Shown: positions 19,522 through 28,225, numbered from the stretch's first letter. The stretch: 64,000 bases of DNA from Allobosea sp. 67-29 (GCF_001898115.1 NZ_MKSQ01000005.1:432129-496128); one strand, 5' to 3'. Numbers and translations are program-made. The notes: generated from the sequence alone by a model not told the origin.

Positions 19522-20222
19522 CAGGCGGCCTCCGCCCTGGCATCGAGCCGGTCGACGCTGGAAACCCGCGGGAAAACCGCCCGGCCGAGCCAGTTGAGCG
19601 CGACCTTCAGCGTCAGCGCCAGCGCCAGATAGATGATGGTGACGACGATATAGGTCTCGAAGCTGCGGAAGGTGTTCTGCTCGATGATCGCGGCGGTGCC
19701 CGAAAGCTCGGGGACGGCGATGAAGGAGCAGATTGAGGAGGCGAGCAGCATCAGCACGAATTGCGAGGACAGCGCCGGCCACACCCGGGCGAGCGCCGGC
19801 ATCAGCACGACATGCTGGAAGACCTGGCGCTTGGTCATGGCCAGCGACAGGCCGGCCTCGAGCTGCGAGCGGTGGATCGAGTCGACGCCGGCGCGGATGA
19901 TCTCCGTCGCATAGGCGCCGAGATTGAGCGTCATGGCGAGCAGGGCGGCTTCCGTGCCCGGCAGGCGGATGCCGATCAGCGGCAGGCCGAAGAACAGCAT
20001 GAAGAGCTGCACCAGGAAGGGGGTATTGCGCATCAGCTCGACGTAGGCGTCGACGAGCAGCCCGACCCAGCGCCCGAGCAGGCTCTTGGCCGCGACGAGC
20101 AGCACCGCGAGGACCAGCCCGAGCACGATTGCGCCGAAGGACAGGCCGAGCGTCAGCAGGACGCCGTCGATGATCCGGTCCGACTCCGCGAAGATCGGCT
20201 CGAATTGAAATTGAATCGGCAT
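19521..20222 (-). CDS. ABC transporter permease (HisMQ type)
   Basis: Second permease of the transporter, 233 residues, with about five helices and the EAA loop in the EAGLSLAMTKRQVFQHVVLMPALAR region. It should form a heterodimer with the product of 18868-19521. An 87-base gap with a strong stem-loop (20250-20273) separates it from the binding-protein gene. A GGAGA ribosome site precedes its ATG. Confidence 0.92.
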   Translation of the reverse strand: MPIQFQFEPIFAESDRIIDGVLLTLGLSFGAIVLGLVLAVLLVAAKSLLGRWVGLLVDAYVELMRNTPFLVQLFMLFFGLPLIGIRLPGTEAALLAMTLNLGAYATEIIRAGVDSIHRSQLEAGLSLAMTKRQVFQHVVLMPALARVWPALSSQFVLMLLASSICSFIAVPELSGTAAIIEQNTFRSFETYIVVTIIYLALALTLKVALNWLGRAVFPRVSSVDRLDARAEAA

Positions 20223-20249
20223 GGATCTCCTGCCTGGCAGAGCGCCGTG

Positions 20250-20273
20250 GCCGACGGGGCGAGCCCCGTCGGC
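20250..20273 (-). other. Intercistronic stem-loop between binding-protein and permease genes
   Basis: Perfect 10-base stem GCCGACGGGG / CCCCGTCGGC with a 4-base loop and no T-tract. Such hairpins downstream of binding-protein genes commonly protect the upstream message or attenuate read-through, keeping the receptor in excess over the permeases. That role is inferred. Confidence 0.6.
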
Positions 20274-20309
20274 GGTCGGTGGTCAGATGTCAGATCGGAA
20301 GGCGGATGC

Positions 20310-21113
20310 TCAGAAGGTCGGGAGCTGCGGCAGCGGGCCGCCGACCCACTTCTCGGAGACCGCGTTCAGCTCGCCGTTCTGCTTGATGTAGTAGATCAGG
20401 TTGTTGAGCCACTGCTTCAGCTCGTAGGCGTCCTTGCGGACGGTCATCGAGTTCGGCTGCATGCCGAAGAAGAACTTGAGCTCGGTCTCGGTCTCGCCGC
20501 GCGCCTTGATGGCTGCGTTGGCCTGGGCGTCCGGCCCCGCGATGGCCTCGACCTGGCCGGAGAACAGCGCCTGCATGGTGGTGGCGTCGTCCTCGAAGCG
20601 CAGGATCTTGAGGTTGAGCTCCTTCTCGCGGTTGGTGAACTCGCGCTCGACGCTGGAGCCGCGGTTGACGCCGACGGTGCGGTTGCGCAGGTCTTCCCAG
20701 GTTTTGATCGGGGTGTTCTTCTTGGCGTAGATGCCGGTCTGGAAGGCGCTGTAGGGGATGGTGAACATCACCGCCTTGGCGCGCTCGGGCGTCGGCGCCA
20801 GCGTCGCCACCAGGAAATCGACCTTGCCCGCTTCCAGCGCGGGGATGCGGGCGGGCGGCGTCAGCTGCACCACCTCGACCGGGACGCCGAGATATTTGCC
20901 GACCAGCGCGGTCACGTCCGCGTCGTAGCCGATGGCGTTGCCCTGCGCGTCGACCGAGCCGTAGGGCGGGGCGCCGATCAGCACGCCGACCTTGACCTTG
21001 CCGCGCTTGACGATGTCGTTGATCGTCTGCGCCGAGGCGTGGCTCGCCGCGAGCATGCCGGCGCCGAGCGCGAGAGCCATGCCGGCGATCTTGATATGCT
21101 TGAGGATATTCAC
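20310..21113 (-). CDS. ABC transporter substrate-binding protein
   Basis: Periplasmic solute-binding protein of family 3 (PAAT), 267 residues. A Sec signal peptide of about 24 residues ends ASHASA before QTIND. The mature protein opens with VKVGVLIGAPPYGSVD and has the family blocks GYDADVTALVGKYLGV and TVGVNRGSSVE. The GTG at 21113 is preferred to an ATG 24 bases upstream because GGGAG lies eight bases before it and it gives a normal signal peptide. Ligand unknown. The linked hydroxyacid dehydrogenase and dehydratase-like genes suggest an acid substrate. Confidence 0.9.
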   Translation of the reverse strand: MNILKHIKIAGMALALGAGMLAASHASAQTINDIVKRGKVKVGVLIGAPPYGSVDAQGNAIGYDADVTALVGKYLGVPVEVVQLTPPARIPALEAGKVDFLVATLAPTPERAKAVMFTIPYSAFQTGIYAKKNTPIKTWEDLRNRTVGVNRGSSVEREFTNREKELNLKILRFEDDATTMQALFSGQVEAIAGPDAQANAAIKARGETETELKFFFGMQPNSMTVRKDAYELKQWLNNLIYYIKQNGELNAVSEKWVGGPLPQLPTF

Positions 21114-21183
21114 TGGACGTCTCCCGTTATGCTGCATTCGCGCGATTGATCCCCGGCTTCTGATGGCCGGTTGGAGGCAAGGC

Positions 21184-22161
21184 TCAGTTTCCCTTTCGGA
21201 CGACGTTCTCCAAGGGCTCGCCGGAGAAGCGCCGCCTGATGTTACCAGCTATGACTGCTTGGCGCCGCCGGATCGTTCCGTTGGTCCAGCCGGACATATG
21301 AGGGGTCATTAAAACGTTTGAAAGATCCTGGAAAGGCAGTTTCGACGGCAAGGGCGCTGCGTCGCCGGCCTGTGGATAACGGTACCAGGTGTCGATGATC
21401 GCCCCGCCGATGCGCCGGCTCCTCAGCGCCTCGTACAGGGCCTCCTCGTCGACCGTCGGTCCGCGCCCGACATTGACGAGGACGGCGTCGGGGCGCATCG
21501 CCGCGAAGGCGGCGGCGCCGACGATGCCCTTGGTCTCCTCCGTCAGCGGCACGGAGACGACGACGACATCGACCGAGCCGAGGAATGCGGCGAGCTGGTC
21601 GAGGGTGAAGGCCCGGTCGACCAGCGGCGACGTCGCGACGGGGCTGCGGTTGGCGACATGCACCTGCATCTCGAACGCCTTGGCGCGGGCCGCGATCGCC
21701 TTGCCGATATGGCCGAAGCCGAGGAGCCCGATGGTGCGTCCGGCGATCTCGTCATGCACGCGCTCCGGCGCCCCCGCCCACCAGGCCCAGTCGCCCTGGC
21801 GCAGCCGCCGGTCGGCATCGGCGAGCGGGATCGCGCGGGCCAGCAGCGCGCTCATCACATATTCCGCGATCGCCTGCTCGTGCCCGAAGCAGTTGCACAC
21901 GGCGGCAGAAGCCGGCAGCAGCTCGAGATCGACCGCGTCGTAGCCGGCTCCGGGAACGTGGAACAGCCGCAGCCCCGCGGGCGTCGGCAGGCTCGCATCG
22001 AACTTCACCCCGATGATCGCCTCGGCCTGCGCATAGGCCGCCCTGTGCTCATCGCTCGCCAGCACGTCCGGCAGCATGCGGATCTCGGCTCCGGGGCCGA
22101 GCAGCTCGGCGAAACCCTGGGAGAAGCTGGCGGCATTCTCGCCGTGGAAGATGATGCGCAT
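21184..22161 (-). CDS. D-2-hydroxyacid dehydrogenase family protein
   Basis: NAD(P)-dependent oxidoreductase of 325 residues, related to glyoxylate/hydroxypyruvate and phosphoglycerate dehydrogenases. The Rossmann motif GFGHIG is preceded by TIGLL. The substrate arginine lies in NVGRGPTVDEEAL, and the catalytic histidine in MTPHMSG is near residue 291. It lies 36 bases after the GntR gene and 70 bases before the ABC binding-protein gene on the same strand, so it probably belongs to that operon. It may reduce or oxidise a 2-oxo/2-hydroxy acid made by the divergent dehydratase-like enzyme; the substrate is unproved. Confidence 0.88.
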   Translation of the reverse strand: MRIIFHGENAASFSQGFAELLGPGAEIRMLPDVLASDEHRAAYAQAEAIIGVKFDASLPTPAGLRLFHVPGAGYDAVDLELLPASAAVCNCFGHEQAIAEYVMSALLARAIPLADADRRLRQGDWAWWAGAPERVHDEIAGRTIGLLGFGHIGKAIAARAKAFEMQVHVANRSPVATSPLVDRAFTLDQLAAFLGSVDVVVVSVPLTEETKGIVGAAAFAAMRPDAVLVNVGRGPTVDEEALYEALRSRRIGGAIIDTWYRYPQAGDAAPLPSKLPFQDLSNVLMTPHMSGWTNGTIRRRQAVIAGNIRRRFSGEPLENVVRKGN

Positions 22162-22197
22162 GGTTTTGGACGTCCGGCAGGTCGATAGGGCGGAAGC

Positions 22198-22959
22198 TCA
22201 ATGGGACAGCAGCGGTTCGACGCTGCTGTCGAGCAGGGACGGGTCGATGGTCTCTTCCATCTCGTCGAACATGCGCTCGACGAAGGCGATCAGCCCGTCG
22301 GAGGCCGCGATGGCGCGCTCGGGCTGAGACGAGGCGATGCCATTCAGCAAGGCGAGATGCGCGTCGACCGTGCCGTCCAGGCTATGCTGGCCCGGCATGT
22401 GGCTATGATAGATCGAGCCGATGCGGCGGAAGATGGTGTGCAGCGGTCGCAGCGTGTGCTCGAGGAACGGCTCGCCCGCGGTCGACAGGATCATCTGGTC
22501 GATCCGCCGGTCGAGACCGTTGAATTCGGCCAGGGTCAGGCTCTCGCGGCGGTCGCGCAGCAGGCGAGCCATATGCAGCATCTGGTTTCGGTGCATGGGC
22601 CCGGCGCGCTCGGCCGCGAGCCGTGCGACGAAGCGCTCCAGGTCGCGGCGGAGTTTCAGCAGCACGCGCTCGCGCGCCAGATCGATCGGCGCGATCTGCA
22701 GCCCGTGCCGGGGGCGGATGGTGATCAGCGTGTCGGCCGACAGGCGGTTCACGGCGTGGTGGATCGGCGTGCGGCCGAAGCCGGTCATGTCCTGCAGATC
22801 CTGCATCGTCAGCAGGCGGCCGGGCTTCAGCGTGCAGTCGATCAGCATCGCCTCGATGCGTTCATAGGCGAGTTCGAAGAAGTTCAGGCGGTTGCGGCGC
22901 GGCGGCGGCTCGAGGGCATCGAGCGCGGCAAGCTTCGGCTTCTCTTTGCGTGCTGCCAT
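22198..22959 (-). CDS. GntR-family regulator (FCD subfamily)
   Basis: A 253-residue FadR-like regulator. The winged helix-turn-helix (residues about 25-90) includes LLTMQDLQDMTGFGRTPIHHAVNRL, and an all-helical FCD effector domain follows. FCD proteins usually respond to organic or sugar acids. It is divergent from the dehydratase-like gene and heads the hydroxyacid dehydrogenase / ABC operon, so it probably controls both arms. A TTGT-N8-ACAA dyad sits in the gap. Confidence 0.9.
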   Translation of the reverse strand: MAARKEKPKLAALDALEPPPRRNRLNFFELAYERIEAMLIDCTLKPGRLLTMQDLQDMTGFGRTPIHHAVNRLSADTLITIRPRHGLQIAPIDLARERVLLKLRRDLERFVARLAAERAGPMHRNQMLHMARLLRDRRESLTLAEFNGLDRRIDQMILSTAGEPFLEHTLRPLHTIFRRIGSIYHSHMPGQHSLDGTVDAHLALLNGIASSQPERAIAASDGLIAFVERMFDEMEETIDPSLLDSSVEPLLSH

Positions 22960-23013
22960 GGTTCCCTCCGCAGGGGCTCTTGCCGGCCCGTTTTGCCGGT
23001 ACGATAAACATGT

Positions 23014-23029
23014 TGTGATATTTTACAAG
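23014..23029. promoter_or_regulatory. Candidate GntR operator
   Basis: TTGTGATATTTTACAA is an AT-rich inverted repeat (TTGT-N8-ACAA) in otherwise GC-rich DNA, placed between the GntR start (22959) and the divergent dehydratase start (23144). Its position suits control of both arms of the locus by the GntR protein. The assignment is inferred. Confidence 0.5.
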
Positions 23030-23143
23030 CTCTCTTATGGTCGGCGCATCTCGGCACCAGCTTAGGCCGGTCGAGGCGCAGGCAAAAGGATGGGCCCGGC
23101 CCGACGAAAGTCGCAAAGCCGGCCCTCGCCAGGGGAGGCGACA

Positions 23144-24343
23144 GTGAAGATCACCGCGATCGAGACCTTGCGGACGGACGAATTCGCCAATGTCCTGTGG
23201 GTCCGGGTCCACACCGATGCGGGGCCGATCGGCCTGGGCGAGACCTTCTACGGCGCCGCTTCGGTGGAAGCGCATCTGCACGACACGCTCGCCATGCGGC
23301 TGCTCGGCAAGAATCCGCTGCATATCGAGGCGCTGCACAAGGAGATGACCAACCTGCCGATGGCGCAGGCCTCGACCGGCGCCGAGTCGCGCGCGACCTC
23401 GGCCGTCGACATCGCTCTCTGGGACATCTTCGGCAAGGTCTGCGGCCAGCCGGTGCATCAGATGCTCGGAGGCCTGTGTCGCGACAAGCAGCGCATCTAT
23501 AACACCTGCGCCGGCTACAAATATGTCCGTTCGCACAACATCAAGCCGGTCTCGACCTGGAATCTCGGCGAGGTTGCCGGGCCCTACGAGGATCTCGACG
23601 GCTTCATGAACCGCGCCGACGCGGTGGCCGAGAGCCTGCTGGAGCAGGGCATCACCGCCATGAAGATCTGGCCCTTCGATCCGCCGGCGATCGAGAACCA
23701 GGGGCTGTTCATCACGCCCGAGCAGATGCGCAAGGCCTGCGAGCCCTTCGAGAAGATCCGCAAGGCCGTCGGTGACAAGATCGAGATCATGGTCGAGTTC
23801 CACTCGCTCTGGAACCTGCCGACCGCGATCAAGATCGCCCGCGTGCTTGAGCAGTACGAGCCGAGCTGGTACGAGGACCCGATCCGGATGAATTCGCCGC
23901 AGGCGCTGGCCGAATTCGCGCGCTCGACCAAGGTGTCGGTGACGGCGAGCGAGACGCTGGGCTCGCGCTTCCCCTACAAGGACATGCTCGACCGCGACGC
24001 GATGCATGTCGTGATGGCCGATCTGTGCTGGACCGGCGGCCTGACCGAGGGCCGCAAGATCGCGTCCATGGCCGAGACCTATCACCGCCCCTTTGCGCCG
24101 CATGACTGCATCGGCCCGGTCGGCTTCATCGCGGCGATCCACGCCTCCTTCAGCCAGCCCAACACGCTGATCCAGGAATCGGTGCGCGCCTTCTACACCG
24201 GCTGGTACAAGGAGCTGGTTACCGAGATGCCGCGGATCGAGGGCGGCTATGTCTATCCGATGGAGGCGCCCGGCCTCGGCGTCGAGTTGCTGCCGGCGGT
24301 GTTCGAGCGCCCGGACCTGACGGTCCGCCGTTCCGACCTGTGA
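23144..24343 (+). CDS. Enolase-superfamily protein (mandelate racemase / acid-sugar dehydratase type)
   Basis: A 399-residue enzyme of the mandelate racemase/muconate lactonizing group. The metal ligands are visible as Glu218 (IMVEFHS), Glu244 (YEDP) and Glu270 (ASETLG). Lys174 in AMKIWPFD and the late PHDC histidine are the likely acid/base residues, a pattern typical of acid-sugar dehydratases. The start is a GTG at 23144 with AGGGGAGG five bases upstream. It leads a plus-strand arm with an SDR and an Lrp regulator. It probably dehydrates an aldonic or uronic acid to a 2-keto-3-deoxy acid; the precise sugar cannot be read. Confidence 0.88.
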   Translation: MKITAIETLRTDEFANVLWVRVHTDAGPIGLGETFYGAASVEAHLHDTLAMRLLGKNPLHIEALHKEMTNLPMAQASTGAESRATSAVDIALWDIFGKVCGQPVHQMLGGLCRDKQRIYNTCAGYKYVRSHNIKPVSTWNLGEVAGPYEDLDGFMNRADAVAESLLEQGITAMKIWPFDPPAIENQGLFITPEQMRKACEPFEKIRKAVGDKIEIMVEFHSLWNLPTAIKIARVLEQYEPSWYEDPIRMNSPQALAEFARSTKVSVTASETLGSRFPYKDMLDRDAMHVVMADLCWTGGLTEGRKIASMAETYHRPFAPHDCIGPVGFIAAIHASFSQPNTLIQESVRAFYTGWYKELVTEMPRIEGGYVYPMEAPGLGVELLPAVFERPDLTVRRSDL

Positions 24344-24351
24344 GGGCACCC

Positions 24352-25119
24352 ATGAGCAATCCTCTCTTCGATCTCACCGGCCGCACGGCTCTCGTCACCG
24401 GCTCGTCGCGCGGTCTCGGCCGCGCGATGGCGGAAGGGCTCGCGGCGGCGGGAGCACGCATTCTCGTCAACGGCACCGATGCCGAGCGTGTCGCCACCGC
24501 GGTGAAGGAGATGCGTCAGGCCGGCTACGAGGCCGACGCAGCGCCCTTCGACGTCACCTCCGAAGATGCCGTCGCGAAAGCCTTCGCCGGCTTCGACGCG
24601 GCCGGCGTCGCCGTCGACATCCTCGTCAACAATGCCGGCATCCAGTTCCGCAAGCCGATGGTCGAGCTCGCCACGGCCGACTGGCAGCGGGTCATCGACA
24701 CCAACCTGACCTCGGCCTTCGTCATCGGCCGGGAAGCGGCGAAGCGCATGATCACCCGCGGCCACGGCAAGATCATCAATATCGGCTCGCTGACCTCGGC
24801 GCTCGCCCGCGCGACGGTCGCGCCCTATACGGTCGCCAAGGGCGGCATCAAGATGCTGACCCAGGCGATGGCGGCCGAATGGGCCGAACACGGCATCCAG
24901 GCCAACGCCATCGGCCCCGGCTACATGTTGACCGACATGAACCAGGCGCTGATCGAGAACCCGACCTTCGACGCCTGGGTGAAGGGCCGCACGCCGGCGA
25001 AGCGCTGGGGCAAGCCGGGGGAGCTGATCGGCGCCGCCGTGTTCCTCGCCGCGCCGGCCTCCGACTACGTCAACGGCCAGATCATCTATGTCGATGGCGG
25101 GATGCTCGCGGTCCTGTAA
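24352..25119 (+). CDS. SDR-family oxidoreductase (gluconate 5-dehydrogenase-like)
   Basis: Classical short-chain dehydrogenase of 255 residues. NAD(P) binding is by TGSSRGLG near residues 19-26, followed by NNAG, the catalytic serine in NIGSLTS, and the YTVAK pair near residue 160. Overall pattern is close to gluconate 5-dehydrogenase/IdnO-type enzymes. The ATG at 24352 is used; a GTG overlapping the preceding stop region at 24340 is the alternative. It is co-transcribed with the dehydratase-like gene and likely acts on the same acid or its hydroxyl group. Confidence 0.9.
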   Translation: MSNPLFDLTGRTALVTGSSRGLGRAMAEGLAAAGARILVNGTDAERVATAVKEMRQAGYEADAAPFDVTSEDAVAKAFAGFDAAGVAVDILVNNAGIQFRKPMVELATADWQRVIDTNLTSAFVIGREAAKRMITRGHGKIINIGSLTSALARATVAPYTVAKGGIKMLTQAMAAEWAEHGIQANAIGPGYMLTDMNQALIENPTFDAWVKGRTPAKRWGKPGELIGAAVFLAAPASDYVNGQIIYVDGGMLAVL

Positions 25120-25127
25120 AAGAGCCG

Positions 25128-25143
25128 GGCCGATGCATCGGCC
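25128..25143. promoter_or_regulatory. Perfect 16-base palindrome before the Lrp gene
   Basis: GGCCGATGCATCGGCC is fully self-complementary and fills part of the 54-base gap between the SDR and the Lrp regulator. It could be an autoregulatory operator of the Lrp protein or an intercistronic structure. It is not followed by a T-tract. Confidence 0.4.
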
Positions 25144-25173
25144 AGTGAAGCCGATGCGCGCCGGAGGAAACGG

Positions 25174-25662
25174 ATGGCCCGCCCGCGCCTTGACGCGCTC
25201 GACCGCAAGATCATCGCCGAGCTGCAGATCAACTCGCGCCTCTCGGTGCAGGATCTCGCCGAGCGCGTCGGTCTCTCCGCTTCGCCCTGCGCCCGGCGCA
25301 TCCGCATCCTGGAGGAGGCCGGCGTCATCCAGGGCTATGCCGCGATCATCGACCAGACCAAGGTCGGCCTGCCGATCAGCGTCTTCGTCTCGATCAAGCT
25401 GGAGCGCCAGCGCGAGGACGAGCTCGACCGCTTCTCGCAGGCCGTGGCGCGCTGGCCCGAGGTGGTCGACTGCTACCTGATGACCGGCCAGCGCGACTAT
25501 CTCCTGCGCATCGTCGTGCGCGACCTGCCGGCCTATGAGCGCTTCCTCAAGGACAAGCTCACCCGCCTCGACGGCGTCGCCTCGATCGAGTCGAGTTTTG
25601 CGCTGGGGCAGGTGAAGCGCTCCAGCGCGCTTCCGATCGCGGCGGCGCCTGAGGAGGAGTGA
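25174..25662 (+). CDS. Lrp/AsnC-family regulator
   Basis: A 162-residue Lrp-type regulator starting MARPRLDALDRKIIAELQ. The helix-turn-helix (VQDLAERVGLSASPCARRIRILEEAGVI) spans about residues 25-52 and the RAM domain follows, with the GQRDYLLRIVV block. It lies at the end of the dehydratase/SDR arm and faces the aldo/keto reductase gene 15 bases away. It may fine-tune the locus together with the GntR protein; its ligand is unknown. Confidence 0.88.
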   Translation: MARPRLDALDRKIIAELQINSRLSVQDLAERVGLSASPCARRIRILEEAGVIQGYAAIIDQTKVGLPISVFVSIKLERQREDELDRFSQAVARWPEVVDCYLMTGQRDYLLRIVVRDLPAYERFLKDKLTRLDGVASIESSFALGQVKRSSALPIAAAPEEE

Positions 25663-25677
25663 CGGCGACGGAGCGGT

Positions 25678-26700
25678 CTATCGCTCTGCCGAAGCCGCCC
25701 AGATATTGATGCCGCCATCGACCGCATGCTTGTCGATCGCCGCCAGCTCCTCGGCCGAAAACTCCGTGTTCTTCAGCGCCGCGACGCAGTCCGTCACCTG
25801 CTCCGGCCGGCTCGCCCCGATCAGGGCGGATGTCACGCGCCCGTCGCGCAGAACCCAGGCGATCGCCATCTGCGCGAGGCTCTGGCCGCGCGCCCTGGCG
25901 ATCTCGTTCAGCGCCGCGATGTGGCTGATGTTGTCTTCGCTGAGGAAGCCCTCGCGGAAGGAGGGGGCCTTCTTGTCGGCGCGGCTGCCGGCCGGGACGC
26001 CCTTGAGGTACTTGTCGGTCAGCATGCCCTGCGCCAGCGGCGAGAACACGATCGAGCCGATGCCCTCGGCATCGAGCGTGTCGAGCAGCTTGTCCTCCTC
26101 GATCCAGCGGTTGAGCATCGAGTAGCTCGGCTGGTGGATCAGGCACGGCGTGCCGAGCCGGCGCAGGATCGCGACGGCCTCCTGCGTGCGCTTCGAATTA
26201 TAGGAGGACAGGCCGACATAGAGCGCCTTGCCCTGCCGCACGATGGCGTCGAGCGCGCCCATCGTCTCCTCCAGCGGTGTGTTCGGGTCGAAGCGGTGCG
26301 AATAGAAGATGTCGACATAGTCGAGCTTCATCCGCTTCAGGCTCTGGTCGAGGCTGGAGATCAGGTATTTGCGGCTGCCCCATTCGCCATAGGGGCCGGG
26401 CCACATCCGGTAGCCGGCCTTGGTCGAGATGACGAGCTCGTCGCGATAGCCGGCGAAATCCTGCTGGAGGATTTCGCCGAAAGCGGTCTCGGCCGAGCCG
26501 GGCGGCGGGCCGTAGTTGTTGGCGAGGTCGAAATGGGTGATGCCGAGATCGAAGGCGGTGCGGCAGATATCACGCATGTTGGAGCGCGAGCCGGTCTCGC
26601 CGAAATTCTGCCAGAGGCCGAGCGAGAGCGCCGGGAGCTGCAGGCCGCTGCGGCCGCAGCGGTTGTAGCGCATCGCGTCGTAGCGGTTGGGATTGGCCAT
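25678..26700 (-). CDS. yghZ: Aldo/keto reductase, YghZ-like (L-glyceraldehyde 3-phosphate reductase type)
   Basis: A 340-residue aldo/keto reductase closely resembling E. coli YghZ, with long shared runs such as LPALSLGLW, GITHFDLANNYGPPPGS, DELVISTKAGY and YVDIFYSHR. The catalytic tetrad is visible as Asp and Tyr in DLANNYG, Lys in STKAGY and His in YSHR. YghZ reduces L-glyceraldehyde 3-phosphate and methylglyoxal with NADPH. It lies downstream of an aldehyde dehydrogenase gene but a terminator (26735-26770) separates them, so it has its own promoter. Confidence 0.9.
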   Translation of the reverse strand: MANPNRYDAMRYNRCGRSGLQLPALSLGLWQNFGETGSRSNMRDICRTAFDLGITHFDLANNYGPPPGSAETAFGEILQQDFAGYRDELVISTKAGYRMWPGPYGEWGSRKYLISSLDQSLKRMKLDYVDIFYSHRFDPNTPLEETMGALDAIVRQGKALYVGLSSYNSKRTQEAVAILRRLGTPCLIHQPSYSMLNRWIEEDKLLDTLDAEGIGSIVFSPLAQGMLTDKYLKGVPAGSRADKKAPSFREGFLSEDNISHIAALNEIARARGQSLAQMAIAWVLRDGRVTSALIGASRPEQVTDCVAALKNTEFSAEELAAIDKHAVDGGINIWAASAER

Positions 26701-26734
26701 GGCTGAAGCCTCTCAATCGATTGAAGCGGATATA

Positions 26735-26770
26735 AAATGAAGGCCCGGTGGCGTTTGGTCCACCGGGCCT
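26735..26770 (-). terminator. Rho-independent terminator of the aldehyde dehydrogenase gene
   Basis: Perfect 11-base stem AGGCCCGGTGG / CCACCGGGCCT with an 8-base loop, followed on the minus strand by TCATTTTATA. It is 25 bases past the stop at 26795. Confidence 0.8.
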
Positions 26771-26794
26771 CGCTGTCGTCAGATCGCTATCCGA

Positions 26795-28225
26795 TCAGGC
26801 GGCGGCGTAGCCGACCGTGCCCTTGATCTCGAGGAACTCCTCGAGGCCGAAATCGGCGTATTCGCGGCCGTTGCCGGACTGCTTGTAGCCGCCGAAGGGC
26901 GCGCCGGCGTCCCAGGCCGGGTAGTTGATGTAGACATTGCCCGCGCGCATCTGCGCCGCGACCTTGCGGGCGCGCTCCTGCGAGCCGGACTGGACATAGG
27001 CCGCCAGGCCATAGGGCGTGTCGTTCGCGCGCTCCACCACCTCGTCGTCGCTCTTGTAGGGCAGGATCGAGAGCACGGGGCCGAAGATCTCCTCGCGGGC
27101 GATGGTCATCTCGTCGGTGACGCCGCCGAACACGGTCGGGCGGACATAATAGCCGCGATTGAGGCCTTCCGGACGGCCCGCGCCGCCGGTGACCAGCGTC
27201 GCGCCTTCCTTGATGCCGGCCTCGATCAGGCGCTGTACCTTCTCGTATTGCGCCTCGCTGACGACCGGGCCGAGGAAGACGCCGTCAGCGGAGGGAGCGC
27301 CGACCTTGAGCGGCTCGGCCACCTGCTTGGCAATGGCGAGCGCCTCTTCATGCAGCTTCTCCGGCACGAACATCCGGGTCGGCGCGTTGCAGGACTGGCC
27401 GGAATTGCGCATCACGCTCTCGACGCCGAGCTTCACCGACTTCCTGAGGTCGGCATCGTCCAGGATGATGTTGGCCGACTTGCCGCCGAGCTCCTGATGC
27501 ACGCGCTTGACCGTATCCGCCGCCGCCTTGGCGACGAGAATACCGGCCCGCGTCGAGCCAGTGAAGGAGACCATGTCGACGCCCGGATGGCGCGAGATCG
27601 CTTCGCCGACCGTCGGCCCGTCGCCGTTGACGAGGTTGAACACGCCCTTCGGCACGCCGGCCTCGTCCATCGCCTCGGCGAAGATGATGGCGTTGAGCGG
27701 GGCGATCTCGGAGGGCTTCAGCACCATGGTGCAGCCGGCGGCGAGCGCGGGCGCGACCTTGCACATGATCTGGTTGAGCGGCCAGTTCCACGGGGTGATC
27801 ATGCCGACGACGCCGATCGGCTCCTTGGCGATCAGGGTGGTGCCGCGCAGCTCCTCGAACTCGAAGTTCTCGAGCGTCTCGATCATCTTGGCGAGATGGG
27901 CGGTGCCCATCGCGGCCTGCGCCCGGTGTGCCAGTTCCTTCGGCGCGCCCATCTCGCGCGAGAGGATGTTGGCGATGTCGTCGTAGCGCTTCCTGTAGGC
28001 CTCGGCGAGGCGGCGCATCAGCGCCAGGCGCTCGGCCTTGGAGGTCGCGGCGAAAGCCGGGAAGGCGGCCCGGGCCGCGGCGACGGCCTTGTCGACATCC
28101 GCCTGCTCGCCGAGCGCGATCGTGGCGAAGACCTCTTCGTTCGACGGATCGATCACGCCCAGCGTGCGGTTGCCCGACGGCTTCACCCACTGGCCGTCGA
28201 TATAGAATTCGAGCTCATGCGCCAT
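26795..28225 (-). CDS. NAD(P)-dependent aldehyde dehydrogenase
   Basis: A 476-residue aldehyde dehydrogenase of the broad ALDH superfamily. The catalytic cysteine is in NSGQSCNAPTR and the general-base glutamate in QELGGKS; the cofactor-fold motif is FTGSTRAG. The ATG at 28225 (MAHELEFYIDGQW) has a GGAGA site; an upstream ATG is not supported. The gene is monocistronic, ended by a strong terminator. Substrate unknown; it could oxidise small aldehydes or betaine-aldehyde-like compounds. Confidence 0.9.
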   Translation of the reverse strand: MAHELEFYIDGQWVKPSGNRTLGVIDPSNEEVFATIALGEQADVDKAVAAARAAFPAFAATSKAERLALMRRLAEAYRKRYDDIANILSREMGAPKELAHRAQAAMGTAHLAKMIETLENFEFEELRGTTLIAKEPIGVVGMITPWNWPLNQIMCKVAPALAAGCTMVLKPSEIAPLNAIIFAEAMDEAGVPKGVFNLVNGDGPTVGEAISRHPGVDMVSFTGSTRAGILVAKAAADTVKRVHQELGGKSANIILDDADLRKSVKLGVESVMRNSGQSCNAPTRMFVPEKLHEEALAIAKQVAEPLKVGAPSADGVFLGPVVSEAQYEKVQRLIEAGIKEGATLVTGGAGRPEGLNRGYYVRPTVFGGVTDEMTIAREEIFGPVLSILPYKSDDEVVERANDTPYGLAAYVQSGSQERARKVAAQMRAGNVYINYPAWDAGAPFGGYKQSGNGREYADFGLEEFLEIKGTVGYAAA

